Part shown: positions 1 to 10,869 of the stretch, piece by piece
How the letters are laid out: each line of letters opens with the position of its first letter
Position numbering within the stretch: the stretch's first letter is position 1
From: Macrotrachela quadricornifera
Lineage: Eukaryota; Rotifera; Eurotatoria; Philodinida; Philodinidae
DNA length: 64,000 bases
Assembly (NCBI GenBank): GCA_022393335.1
Contig: JAJEKB010020480.1
Span: 553,681-617,680, forward strand
Direction of reading: 5' to 3'
Program-made: the position numbers and the translations under genes
Notes under the pieces: model-generated
The model's database searches: none
What the model saw: the letters and a program-made list of their open reading frames with translations, nothing else
What the model was told of the DNA's origin: nothing

Positions 1-104
1 AAAAAACAAAATATAACAAGTAACGCTCCTCTAAAGGCTCGCTCTTCTCTTTCTCGCAGAAATCGTGTTTCTAAACTACCGTCAAGCGATTCACTTATAA
101 AATT

Positions 105-440
105 AAAAAACCAAAGTCAGATGTAAGTTCCTCGATCTCACCTGCCTTTGACCAAACTTCATAAAAACAAATGTTTTTTGTTAAAAATTTGTCGCTTATT
201 TAAGAAATTGACCTTCAAAAAAATTTTAGAAAACTGACTTCAGTTTTAAATTCATCGACCTTGATTACCCTTCGGTCAACGCTTATAAAAGAACTTTTTT
301 TTGTGAAAAAGTGGTTCTTTGTGTAAAAAAATGATCCTCCAAAAAATTCTAAAAAACTAATATCAGATTCGAGTTCCTGGACTCCGATTATCGTTTCGTT
401 AAGTTTTATAGAAAGTATTAATAAAATGTTTTTTTGACCC
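105..440. repeat. Diverged ~122-bp tandem repeat, about 2.7 copies
   Basis: Three successive stretches begin with a similar motif (around 110, 229 and 353), each followed by a 'ttcctcgaccttgattacc'-like segment, a 'cggtcaa' segment and a T-rich tail. Spacing is about 121-123 bases. The short open frame crossing it on the minus strand simply reads through the repeat and is not a gene. A small (CAAT)n tract follows at about 452-472. Confidence 0.55.
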
Positions 441-1309
441 TGCGGACATACAATCAATCAATCAATCAATTAGATAATTTATGTTTCTAAGACTCTTCTC
501 TACGAGAAAGAGAATACAAAAAGATGGATAGTAAAAAAATCGATAGAACAGAAAGAAAAGGTCAGTAAGTGCATTCACTAGGAATTTATTCTTCGTAGGA
601 ACGAATATCTCGATCAATTTCTGTACAAAACTGAATCGCCTTGAATGTGTTAAAGTGATTTCAAGATTACGATCATCGTCAATACCAATCTTTTCCTTTT
701 TTATCTATATCTTTAGATGTGTTGTTGAGTTTGCAGAGAATGAATTACAAAATTCTAATCATCTTAAAGCTTCTGCTTTATTTTGTCACACACACAAAAA
801 AAAAAATATATATATGTAATTTTTTATGAGGAATAGATTGAAGTGTTTCTTTATTACATAAGCAGAAGCAGCTGGGCGAATAGCAGCAGTTGGAGCTAAA
901 GCAAAGCCAGAAGTAGGATCAGCAGCAACAAGAGTAACAAAAGTAGAAGCAGCAACAGAAGTAGCAAGACGATGAGCAAGGATCATCATTCCTTGTATAA
1001 ACGTAAGATAATAGACTATTCATTTATAATGTTCTCTTGTTATGTAGCCTTACCTGATGGGATATACAACAACTGACCAGAATATTATAGCCCATTATTG
1101 GACGCATTATTTCTAATATTTTATTTATTTAAAATTAAATGATATTTTATTCTAGATCAAATGGATATATAAAATGAAATGGTGAGTGTTTTATATGTTT
1201 AAATTAAAATAATAATTTTTTTATGTATTTAGGTTGATGTTGTTTCTGGCCCGAAAAGATAAGTATCATTTTTATTTCAAAATATTTTATTTTTTTCTAA
1301 CTATTTGTT

Positions 1310-1465
1310 GTTCACCGTAAACGGCCTTAAACGGCATCGTGTACGTTCCGGCGATAAAACGGCTCTCAATCCGAGCTCACATAAAACGGTAGAAAATGAT
1401 GACCGTTTTTCACCGTTTACGGCATGAACCACGTCGTTTCTTCGCCGTTCAAAGCAGTTTAAGGC
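1310..1465. repeat. Local cluster of CCGTTT/AAACGG motifs
   Basis: A GC-richer islet in very AT-rich DNA. The hexamer AAACGG or its complement recurs about seven times, including near-palindromic CACCGTAAACGGC and CACCGTTTACGGC. It abuts the 3' end of the broken F-box gene and may be a small inserted repeat. No coding assignment. Confidence 0.35.
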
Positions 1466-2563
1466 GTCGTTGAAGATGATTTGAATGATGGACCTGGGTA
1501 GTTCTAATAAACTTGATGAAGAAAGACGTCGATGCGGTAAATCAAATGATAACTGCTCATAATTATCAGATGGATTAAAATAAAAACATTGTAAGTTATT
1601 GAACATACTAAGAATTTGTGTATATATAAACAGATTTAATTTTTCATATGCATTTTCAAATTTAGATGTATTAATGTCAACAATAAGTGATGAAATTTTA
1701 TTTTCGAAAAGACACAAGAAAACAGTTGCATTTAAATAAAACATTAAAAAAATTTTATTAAATTATGTTTTATAATATTTAGTTTGTTTACTAATTTAAA
1801 ATATTCTATCCTCTTTTTCCTATTAATAAAACACGTGTTAAACGATGGTCATTTAAATTCTTTAACATAGATTATAATGTATCGTTTATATTATTTTTTT
1901 TAAATCTAAATCTTCTGCTTGATAGTCCAGATTTACTATTTTGAAAATTAAACAATTTTAATTTAGGATATTATAAAATAATATTTATATTTTCTTTTAA
2001 TTGATATCTTTATTTTAAATTTTCTCAAATTGACATTCATTAACGAACATTAATAATAGAACTATTTTATAATAAAACTATTCATGTTATAATCGAATTT
2101 TGATTATAACATAAATATTTTGACATAGATTATCTCGATATAATTAATCATTGAAGGATTAATAGAAAATATCTTACCAGAAAAAACTTTTTCAACCATA
2201 TGTGATCCAAGATTGTATATCCCAAGTGTATTTAGATTAGGAAAATTTGTTGCAAGAAGAAGACAATCCATAAATGATGGTTCGATATAAAGCCATTCGA
2301 TATTATTTTTAATTTTAGTTAAAATTTTAAAACGAAATTGATTAAGGGTTGTATCAGTAAATTTATATGAACCATGACAAGGTGTTATTAATGATAAATA
2401 TTTTGTAAAAATTGGATTTTTTAACAAATGCATCAAATCGTTTATTAACACCTAGAAAAGAATGAAGTACATCACAATTTTCGAGTTTTTTCAAAATAAT
2501 CATGAGAATTTCATCAAGTAAATTGTCCAGTTGAATACATGAATGTTCCATGTTTATCTTCAT
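1462..2563 (-). pseudogene. F-box protein gene, broken
   Basis: The minus-strand frame starting at 2563 encodes a typical F-box: about residues 11-50 contain LDNLLDEILMIILKKL followed by LGVNKRFDAFV. F-box proteins normally bind Skp1 and select substrates for SCF ubiquitin ligases. The frame is lost near 2440, within a run of six A (minus strand). The adjacent frame then continues the homologous text (FTKYLSLITP, IEWLYIEP, ATNFPNLNTLG, FSGKIFS) down to about 2180. After an AT-rich gap (about 1745-2100, intron or insertion), a third segment (about 1744-1462) carries LSFDLPHRRLSSSSLLELP, which I recall as part of bdelloid F-box proteins. The 3' end runs into the AAACGG islet. It is either a decayed member of a large family or a gene with a one-base homopolymer error. 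Confidence 0.6.
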
Positions 2564-3018
2564 CGATGCTTCTTTTTTTTGCTTTGCTATTAAATATATA
2601 TATCGTGATACCTTCTATTTGACTGATGCCATCAATGAGAACAATGATGATTTTTTTTGACTAGTCTAAAGCCCCAAACACACCAAACAATTAAAAACAG
2701 AATTAGCCAATAGAATGACTAGAAACGTTAAAACAGAAATAAATCATCTTTTTGAGACGATTTAACTTAATTCAACTCTTAATGCGCCAATCATTTAATA
2801 GACTGATTGTACAATGGAAGATATATAAATGTTTCAAGGATTTTTGACAGACTTTTTACCAAAAATTTCGCCCTGGTCCCCTCGCGGATTTGATAAAACA
2901 TGGGTTTGAGCAAGACGCTGCTTATATATTTTAGATTGACGAATTTTTCTGTTTTACTAAGCATCTCACAAGGTAAGAGCCTCATTCATACTGTTTAAAC
3001 GTCTTTTTAAGGAAAGTC

Positions 3019-3401
3019 TTGTTTCGTCTAGGCATGCAGCAAATCCTGTTTTTAGGTGATAAAGATGTTTCAGTTGCGATGTCAAGAACCGTGAGTCTCT
3101 GCCAAATCTTCGAGTGCTATCTATCCAACTTTGTTCGCTCTATCCGATGGCATTCAAAGATATGTTAAATCCGTACTACAAACATGCAGGATTTGACAAG
3201 ATTTGACAAAAATTCATGTTTTTTGGTCAAATCCTGCATATTTATAGTACGGATTTGACATATCTTTGAGTGCCGTCGAATAGAGCGAACAAAGTTGGAT
3301 AGATAGCACTCGGAGATTTGATAGGAACTGAAGGTTCTTGACATCGCAAATGAAACATCTTTATCACCTAAAAACAGGATTGGTGCATACCTAGTTTCGT
3401 C
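3019..3401. repeat. Foldback (long inverted repeat) element
   Basis: Left arm about 3019-3196, loop about 3197-3226, right arm about 3227-3401. The reverse complement of the right arm matches the left almost base for base over about 175 nt; shared blocks include 'atcctgtttttaggtgat', 'gatgtcaagaacc', 'tatccaactttgttcgctct' and 'atgcaggatttga'. No coding capacity. It could be a MITE or the hairpin remnant of a larger transposon. The open frames here are shadows. Confidence 0.8.
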
Positions 3402-3591
3402 AAATCCTTGAGGCACAGTGGGCAATTTCCACATAACAAGCGGATATGTAACTTTCTTGCTTGAGAATCTTCTTTTATAGCTCAGAAGTGGTTATAAATC
3501 ACTTCGAAAGTCATCTATAACGAAATAAATCTTCTTTTGAAAGAATAACTTTTTTTCCGAAAAAACACCTGTGGAGTACCTCAGCCAAAGT

Positions 3592-4591
3592 TTTCGAGAA
3601 AATTACTTAGGGGTAGCCAAAAGTAGTGGCAGCGGCACTTTTTTTGCTCACAGAAAGTTCTAATAATTTTGTCTTTTTTTTGTAAAAAGATAGAGCGTCT
3701 TCTGTTCTATTTCTCTATGTTATTTGATCAGTATTCATCTAATATTATAGTAATAGAACTTTGATAAAAACTATTTTTGTTAACATCTAGTTGGTTATTT
3801 CAGATCATAACGTGTATAGCATTTTGTATTCCATTTTATCATTGTTTAACAAGTTGTATTAAAAACCCAAAATAAATCACAAGATGCAGTGTGAAAAGCT
3901 CTACAATTTATAAAGAGTTACTTATTTCATAATTGCACTCTTTTGTTTTCAAAATAAACAAAACTTCGAACGACCAAATTTCAACGTTGGAAAAACAGGA
4001 TCTTTTTTTGGTAAAAGCCGTATTCGTTTTTTCCATATCATCTTTTTATTACTTGATATATTCATTAGAAAAACAAAACACACTACAGGATGCAGTGTGA
4101 AAAGCTCTACAATTTACAAAGAACAACTATAAAAAGATAACATGGGCAAAAACGAATATAGCTCTCAGCAAAAAGTCCTATTTTCGCAACGTCGAAATTC
4201 GGTCGTTTAGAGTTTTCACCATTTTAAAGAGAAAAAAGATGCGACTATAAATTAAGTAGTCCTTTGTAAATTGTAGAGCTTTTCACACTGCATCTTGCGG
4301 TATATTTTGACTTTTTAATACAATTTGTTAAACGACGACAAAATGAAAAAATAAAATTCAAAAGGGCTTCAACCATTACGATCCAAAATAACCAACTAGA
4401 TGTCAACAAAAATAGTGTTTATCAAAATTCTATTACTATAATATTAAATGAATACTGGTCAAATAGCATAGAATAATAGAACAGAAGACGCTCTATCTTT
4501 TTACAAAAAAAGAAAAATTTTTCAATCTTTCTGTAAGCAAAAAAGGTACCACTCTCACTACTTTTGGATACCCCTAAGTAAAAATTTTTCT
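3592..4591. mobile_element. Long foldback, ~460-nt arms, with mariner-type terminal motif
   Basis: Left arm about 3592-4052, right arm about 4131-4591, spacer about 80 nt. Matching blocks in inverted orientation include 'acttaggggta', 'aagatagagcgtcttctgtt', 'accaactagatgt' and 'tctacaattta'. Inside lie three copies of a terminal-like motif containing 'gcagtgtgaaaagctcta': plus strand near 3892 and 4090, minus strand near 4270. The same motif occurs at the end of the Tc1/mariner remnant near 37.8 kb, so this looks like a head-to-head dimer of a non-autonomous mariner derivative. No ORF. Confidence 0.75.
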
Positions 4592-6040
4592 TCTACCTCC
4601 CGTGAATTAAGTTTGCGTCCCGGAGCAAAAAACCAGATGGAGGCACAATGATTTTTCCTGATTATTTATATGATTATATGAATGAACTTACATTCATCTG
4701 CTTTTCTCTTATTGTCATTCATATGTCATGGATTTCTCGATTTCATCATATATGTATGTGAGATGGACTTTTCCTTTCTTTCTGTTTCTCTTTCTTTCAA
4801 CTAGTTTTATGGATTTTCCCTTTCTTATTCATCATCTATGAGAACTTCTTATCGTATGGATTTTTGTCTCATGTTATTGCTCTATATATAGAATCAGGCT
4901 AGATATAGACATAGCCGATCCTTAACAACATCTATTAACATATGACATGTTGTTAATCAAAAAATTGGAAATAGATATTAATCAAGTAAAAAGTAAATCT
5001 GTTTGGAACTAATTTCTATTTGTCTATCATATTCGGCAACATGATAGAAAAAATATTTATCGATAGACTGCGTGTGATCGGTATCTGGGGTATAGGAAAA
5101 TATAGAATTTTTTAGCTCTATTTATATAGGACTTTAATGCAAATGTAAGAAATATATAGGAATATCTATCATTCGCCCTAAATTCTGATTCTCGGATTCA
5201 TCTCTACGTCGTGTCTCCATTTGGAGACAATTAAACAGTTATGCCGAATTTTTGGTCACTAAATAAGAACTTTTTTAAATATGAGATATAGCATACATAT
5301 TGCCACCGAGCATCTCTGTATCCATTCTATTAAAAACTTTGTCAATAAGGTTTGAATAGAAATTTTTATTATGTAGAATTTATTTGGATTTTATAAAGTC
5401 ATGGTCAACAATGTCGTGTATCATTAGCATGTGCTTTACTTCAGTAACCAAAATGATTACTTGTTGATCAACCAACTATTGGTGTCGATTCACTTCTTAG
5501 TGAAAAGTTTGCATCGAACTTTTATGATTTATTTCAGAGATGGACGAGACAGCAAAAACGTCGCACCGCCACTGCCTCGTCCCGCCCCACCGATAAAGTT
5601 TGGCTCTGCCACCGTCTCGTGCCGTCTAGTTTTAAGTCTTTTCAGAGACCATCTATTTTAAAATATTTTAGTAGATGTTCAGGGTCATTATTTTATTTCA
5701 TGATATAAAAATGGATATTTCAGACGTATAACCACAATTTCCAAATAATTATTAATTTGTTCAGGAATTTATTCAGTACCTCATGAATAAAAATCTGCGT
5801 GACCACGCTTTTTAGTCGCATTCATGCCCTGGCCATCAACTAGTTGGTCAGAGTCACGTTCATAACTCATAACTATGAGAAGTATATGGATTTCGAGACA
5901 CTTGGAATCGTTGGTATAAAGCACAATTTTTCGAAGTAACAGTATCCATTACTGTTTACTGCCAGAGGTTAGAGTCAATAATTTGAAATAAGAATTTCAA
6001 AACCAGTAATGGTCTGCTCTAGATCCAGAAAAAAATTTGG
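4592..6040. other. Gene-poor stretch
   Basis: No credible gene on either strand. A short GC-rich islet at about 5540-5630 creates a proline-rich open frame, but it has no domain or splice context and is not accepted as coding. Confidence 0.5.
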
Positions 6041-6735
6041 AGGGTTGCTCCATAAGTACTTAACTACGAAAAACACAAAGTATTCAGAAATTTTTCTTTC
6101 ATAATAGATTTTGTAGAGCTTTCTTCACTGGTCAGTTTAGTAAAAAAAGTTATGAAGTTCATTAAGAAATGAGGATGATTTAGCCAAAATACTAAACATA
6201 GTAAAATAACATAAAATTCCATTTCTCCTGATAAAAAATCAGAAAAAAATCGATTAGCAGATTTCAAAATGGCTATAATCTGCAAAAATTTGACATAGTA
6301 GATTTTGCAGAGAAAAATTCTCTCTACAAAATCCTACTAGCAATTTCTCAGACAAAGTCAAAGAGTGTGAATGAATTTCAATACAATGTTCCATTAAAAT
6401 TTGTTCATACTCTTCGATTTTGTCTGAGAAATTGCTAGTAGGATTTTGTAGAGCAAATTTTTGTTGACAAAACCTACTATATCATATTTCTGCAGAATAT
6501 AGTGATTTTGAACTCTGATGATCGATTTTTTCCTGATGTTTTATCAGGAGAAATAGAATTTTATGCTATTTTACTATGTTTAGTATTTTGACCATAGCAT
6601 CGTCATTTCTTAATGAATTTTGCAATTTTTTTTAGCAAAATGACCAAAAAAAAATTGCTGCAAAGTGTAGGAGAACAAAGAACTACTCTGAACACTTTGT
6701 GCTTTTGTGGCTGATTTCTCATGGAACAACTCTAG
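6041..6735. repeat. Foldback element with ~335-nt arms
   Basis: Left arm about 6041-6384, right arm about 6393-6735, almost no loop. Conserved inverted blocks include 'aatcctactagcaatttctc', 'catagtaaaat', 'tcattaagaaatga' and the ends 'ggttgctccat' / 'atggaacaac'. Non-coding. It has no sequence in common with the mariner-type terminal motif found in the other foldbacks apart from a short 'tttgtagagc' block. Confidence 0.75.
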
Positions 6736-8100
6736 AAAGATTTTGAAAATTAGTTTTTAATAGCTAACGGAAGTTTTTCTTGGTCAGATTCCCAATAATG
6801 TTATTCTATATTTTTATAAAATCGAAGAAGAAACAAACGAGGGAAGGCTCTAATTGTTCCCTCGCTTTTGAGCTGAAGCTTAGTGTACAATAGGTAATCG
6901 AATATGCTGTTTTCGAATCTCACAAAGGTTTGAGGATACGAATCTTCAAAGGGTGGATTTTCTGAAAAATCAGGTTGTCAAGCCAAAGCTTTATTGTGGC
7001 AAAGATTTTTCTTGATTCATCTATGTGAAAGAGCGTACCGCAAAACCTATAAAAAACTATTTTGAGAAGTGCTTTGACGACTTGTAGGTAGGATTTAGAA
7101 GCAAAAATTGAAATATGCTAAGAGCATAGCCGTTCAAAAAAAACTGAAGTTTTCTAGAAGAGGTAGTAAGACATCGGGAATTGACTATCACGAGATCAAA
7201 TTGCAATAACACCACAGCGTTTTTGTTAGCTTTAACATATGACTAGGGTTTTCTAGTGGAAATGGAAGGCGTATTTCATTCTAGAGCTTAAAATATGCCG
7301 AAACGGTGTGAACTCTTGGACCCAAAGTTTTATATGGATGGGTCAAGAAAAATTTTTGCCCACAACTTAGCTTTGGACTTGATAACCTGACTTTCAAAAA
7401 TCGAAATCAAAACAAAATTAGATGATTAATCAGGAATAGGCATGACCCCAAACCCAAACTCAAACCTAAACTGTGTGGGTGTTAGGGTTTGGGTATGGGT
7501 TTGGACCTGACATCACAACTATACATGCACTACATCTAAACCGGTTGCGTTTGGTGCATGCCTTATCAGGAACCTACGAGAAAAAAAATCATACTCCAGA
7601 ATACTTTACGGTGCCTTGAGTTAATTTTAAATAGAGGAACATCTGTAAAAATTTTGCTTCTTATCTGTTTCGTCATAAAGTATTGACGTCGATACTCTTA
7701 TAGATAATCGAATGAAACAAACAAAAATTCCTCTAATAAAGTCTGTAAAGATCATAATTAAAAATGAGAAAAGTGACATATATGTAGATTTCTAGAGAAA
7801 GACTCCCTTTATCTGATAGCCCATGTATGTTATCTAATACTATTGTCAACTATAAGTAAACAATTAAATTAGAATTTTCTCATTTTTAATGAAAGGTCTT
7901 CCTTTACTTAATCAAAAACGATACGGACAAAACCATATATTATTTTTGGTCATTATCGACATGGTATGCATAGTCTTTTTTCCAAGTTTATAATGAATAT
8001 TGAATTGTTGTGTCAACTAACATGAACTAACATAGATAATAATTGGAATTTTTTTTCTCTCTTTTTTTGTATGACATTAAGGGACGAAGCATGAATACAT
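6736..8100. other. Gene-poor upstream stretch
   Basis: No gene recognised. Around 7443-7515 there is a C/A-rich then G/T-rich pair of segments ('accccaaacccaaac' ... 'gggtttgggtatgggttt') that can fold back on itself. Confidence 0.45.
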
Positions 8101-8114
8101 ATGACGAGAACAAA

Positions 8115-8310
8115 CTTCATGAATGTTTTACTTTACAAATAGACTTTTTTTGACATCATCTGTTGACGTTGAGAAAAAGGTAGATTTTTTCGCATGACGC
8201 AATAAGTAAGTGTGTAGAAAAAACATCACAGTTCGAAAGGTGACTCTTTTTTATACTAGGTAGAAAAAGAAAGGAAGAAGAAAAATAGCATATTCTTACA
8301 GTATATAAAC
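8115..8310 (+). promoter_or_regulatory. Polyubiquitin promoter: TATA box and possible heat-shock element
   Basis: A TATA box (gtatataaac, 8301-8310) lies about 85 nt before the probable 5' UTR intron donor. At 8116-8128 the sequence TTCatGAAtgTTt resembles an inverted array of nGAAn heat-shock units. Polyubiquitin genes are commonly stress-induced, which fits; the HSE call rests on one short match and is weak, the TATA box is clearer. Confidence 0.4.
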
Positions 8311-8451
8311 GAAGTTGCTAAAGCACATTTTCATTCGATTACAGTTTCTTACTCAATAGCTCGTTTTCTACAGTTAAAAAACAAGTATGTCATTCTACTT
8401 TTTTTGCTTAAAATTTCATATATATCCTTCGCTTTTATCTAGATTTCAAAA

Positions 8452-9194
<743 letters not shown>

Positions 9195-9767
9195 ATAATA
9201 ATAATGTTTTATTAATTCAATAGCTCATGCTTAGTAACATTCTCTATTTTTCTTTGAATTTAATATCTATACTTATACTTAAGTATTCTTTTTAAAATTA
9301 TTTTCTATCAAATATACAGACAAATAAGGGAATTATTTAAATATGATCTTCGTCGTATGTTTCTATTTGTGTACAGGAATATGTATCAAAACTTGTTTCA
9401 ACTTCATCAAAAAGGAACTGATATAGAACTGTCACACCGCTAATTTCAATAATAACTCATTCATAGATACTGTGATTGAGAACTTCCACTCAAATAATTT
9501 TTTTTTTGTAGTTAGACAATGTCATCTTCATTCTCATCCTTACCATTTCGCATTGAATAGAAGGAATGTAAAATGATTTATTCTGACTCAATGCTCTTTT
9601 TCATCGACATATAGCGAATGCACGTAAAGTAAGTATTGAATTACCGTTATCTAAAATAAGAAAGTATTTTTTTTGTAAAGATAAAAAAAACATATTTTTT
9701 GTTGGAAGATATATGGGAATTTCCCTTGGAAGTGATTGTCTTATGTGTGTGTAATCTTCTTCTTCCT

Positions 9768-9776
9768 CTATATATA
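9768..9776 (+). promoter_or_regulatory. TATA-like box of the secreted-protein gene
   Basis: A 'tatatatac' element lies about 70 nt upstream of the ATG at 9843, at a sensible distance for a core promoter. Single-motif evidence only. Confidence 0.3.
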
Positions 9777-9842
9777 CCCATTCTGTTCGATGTATGTAGT
9801 ATTTTGTGAAGTGTAAACGTTACTGTGAGAAATTTATAGAAA

Positions 9843-10553
9843 ATGCTATTTCTATTTGTCGCCTACATATCAATGCTTCTATCATCAGTATGGATATCAG
9901 CAAATGATTCGTTTGCTGTGAATAAAATTATCGGTGATTTCAGTTTTAAAGAAAAATATAGTGTTTTACCCTTACAAACGTCTCCTGAAATGCTACGTAT
10001 TCAAACACATTTGGAATATGTTGAAGGACTTCTTCGTCGTCAGACTGAGATGGAAAACAACAATTCGAATAAACTTGAGTCATTGAATCATTTAAATAAT
10101 TATTGGGAAAAGGGTGAATTTCCGCAACATAATACGAGTTTTGGTAGCAATGGTGATCGAAGACCACGTTTTATTGATCATCGTAATGTTCACTGTGCAG
10201 TTGGTTATCTCATTCTTAAATCACCTGGCTTCGAACAACTGCCTAATGAGATCAATCTTCAAAACGAATATTCCTATGTTGATCAAATCAAAAATGAGAA
10301 TCTTCAGAAATGGATGAATCTATATGGCTATACATTGGACGAATTGAGTCTGATACAACCAACTTATGGTGGTCCATGGTTTAAGTATGGAATATCATTT
10401 AAAGAATTTGATTTTTATCTACTATCTCATGCTTTTTTTTCTCATATTTTTAGGCCAAAACATAATCGAACTTTCGGCTTTATTAAACCAACTCACAGAT
10501 CACGTGATCGTCATACTCGCTTTGGTAAACATAAGCAACCTTCTCGCATATAA
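9843..10553 (+). CDS. Secreted protein with a bacterial-type uncharacterised domain
   Basis: The product starts with a clear signal peptide (about residues 1-21, MLFLFVAYISMLLSSVW). An amphipathic region with a basic RR pair follows, then a conserved core: a 'YWEKGEFPQHN' segment, 'RRPRFIDHRNVHCAVGYL', an asparagine/tyrosine helix, 'LQKWMNLYGYTLDELSLIQP' and 'TYGGPW'. This order (FP-N, F-x-D-x-x-x-x-CA, W-x-x-x-G, IQP-x-Y) recalls a family of hypothetical secreted proteins I know mainly from bacteria; the match is from memory. A probable 69-nt intron at 10385-10453 (GTATGG...TTTTTAG) keeps the frame open whether or not it is spliced; splicing would join PWFK to PKHNR and give about 213 rather than 236 residues. 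The C-terminal tail is Arg/His-rich. The function is unknown. Confidence 0.8.
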   Translation: MLFLFVAYISMLLSSVWISANDSFAVNKIIGDFSFKEKYSVLPLQTSPEMLRIQTHLEYVEGLLRRQTEMENNNSNKLESLNHLNNYWEKGEFPQHNTSFGSNGDRRPRFIDHRNVHCAVGYLILKSPGFEQLPNEINLQNEYSYVDQIKNENLQKWMNLYGYTLDELSLIQPTYGGPWFKYGISFKEFDFYLLSHAFFSHIFRPKHNRTFGFIKPTHRSRDRHTRFGKHKQPSRI

Positions 10554-10869
10554 TTATTATTATTTCTTTCGTTGGAACATAAATACTTAATCAAATAAAT
10601 GCTTATAAGAAATATAAACAGCTTCTTCTCTTTTCCATTTTGAATATGCACTGACTAATTATTTTTATTTAATACAGAGACAAAATCTTAATTGATGGTT
10701 CTCGATATCGTTAATTGTATTTTTCGTTCCTCATCAACTGATTGACTATTTAATGTTACGTCGCTTCTGTCGTTCTTATTCTTGTTCAAACTCTGAATTT
10801 TACCCTCAATGAGAGCCAAGTTTTGTTATGTGTACGAAAAAAAACGAATTAACTGATGTATTTTTTTTA

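Noticed and set aside
786..989. Ala-rich ORF, open on both strands
   Set aside because: Simple (gca)-rich sequence of about 120 bases; no start, domain or splice context.
5431..5661. Plus-strand ORF with PPLPRPAPP
   Set aside because: Created by a short GC-rich islet with a stretch of low complexity; the rest lacks coding character.
7443..7515. Interstitial telomere-like sequence (gggtgttagggtttggg)
   Set aside because: No regular repeat unit; neither TTAGGG nor the TGTGGG unit I associate with bdelloids is tandemly repeated.
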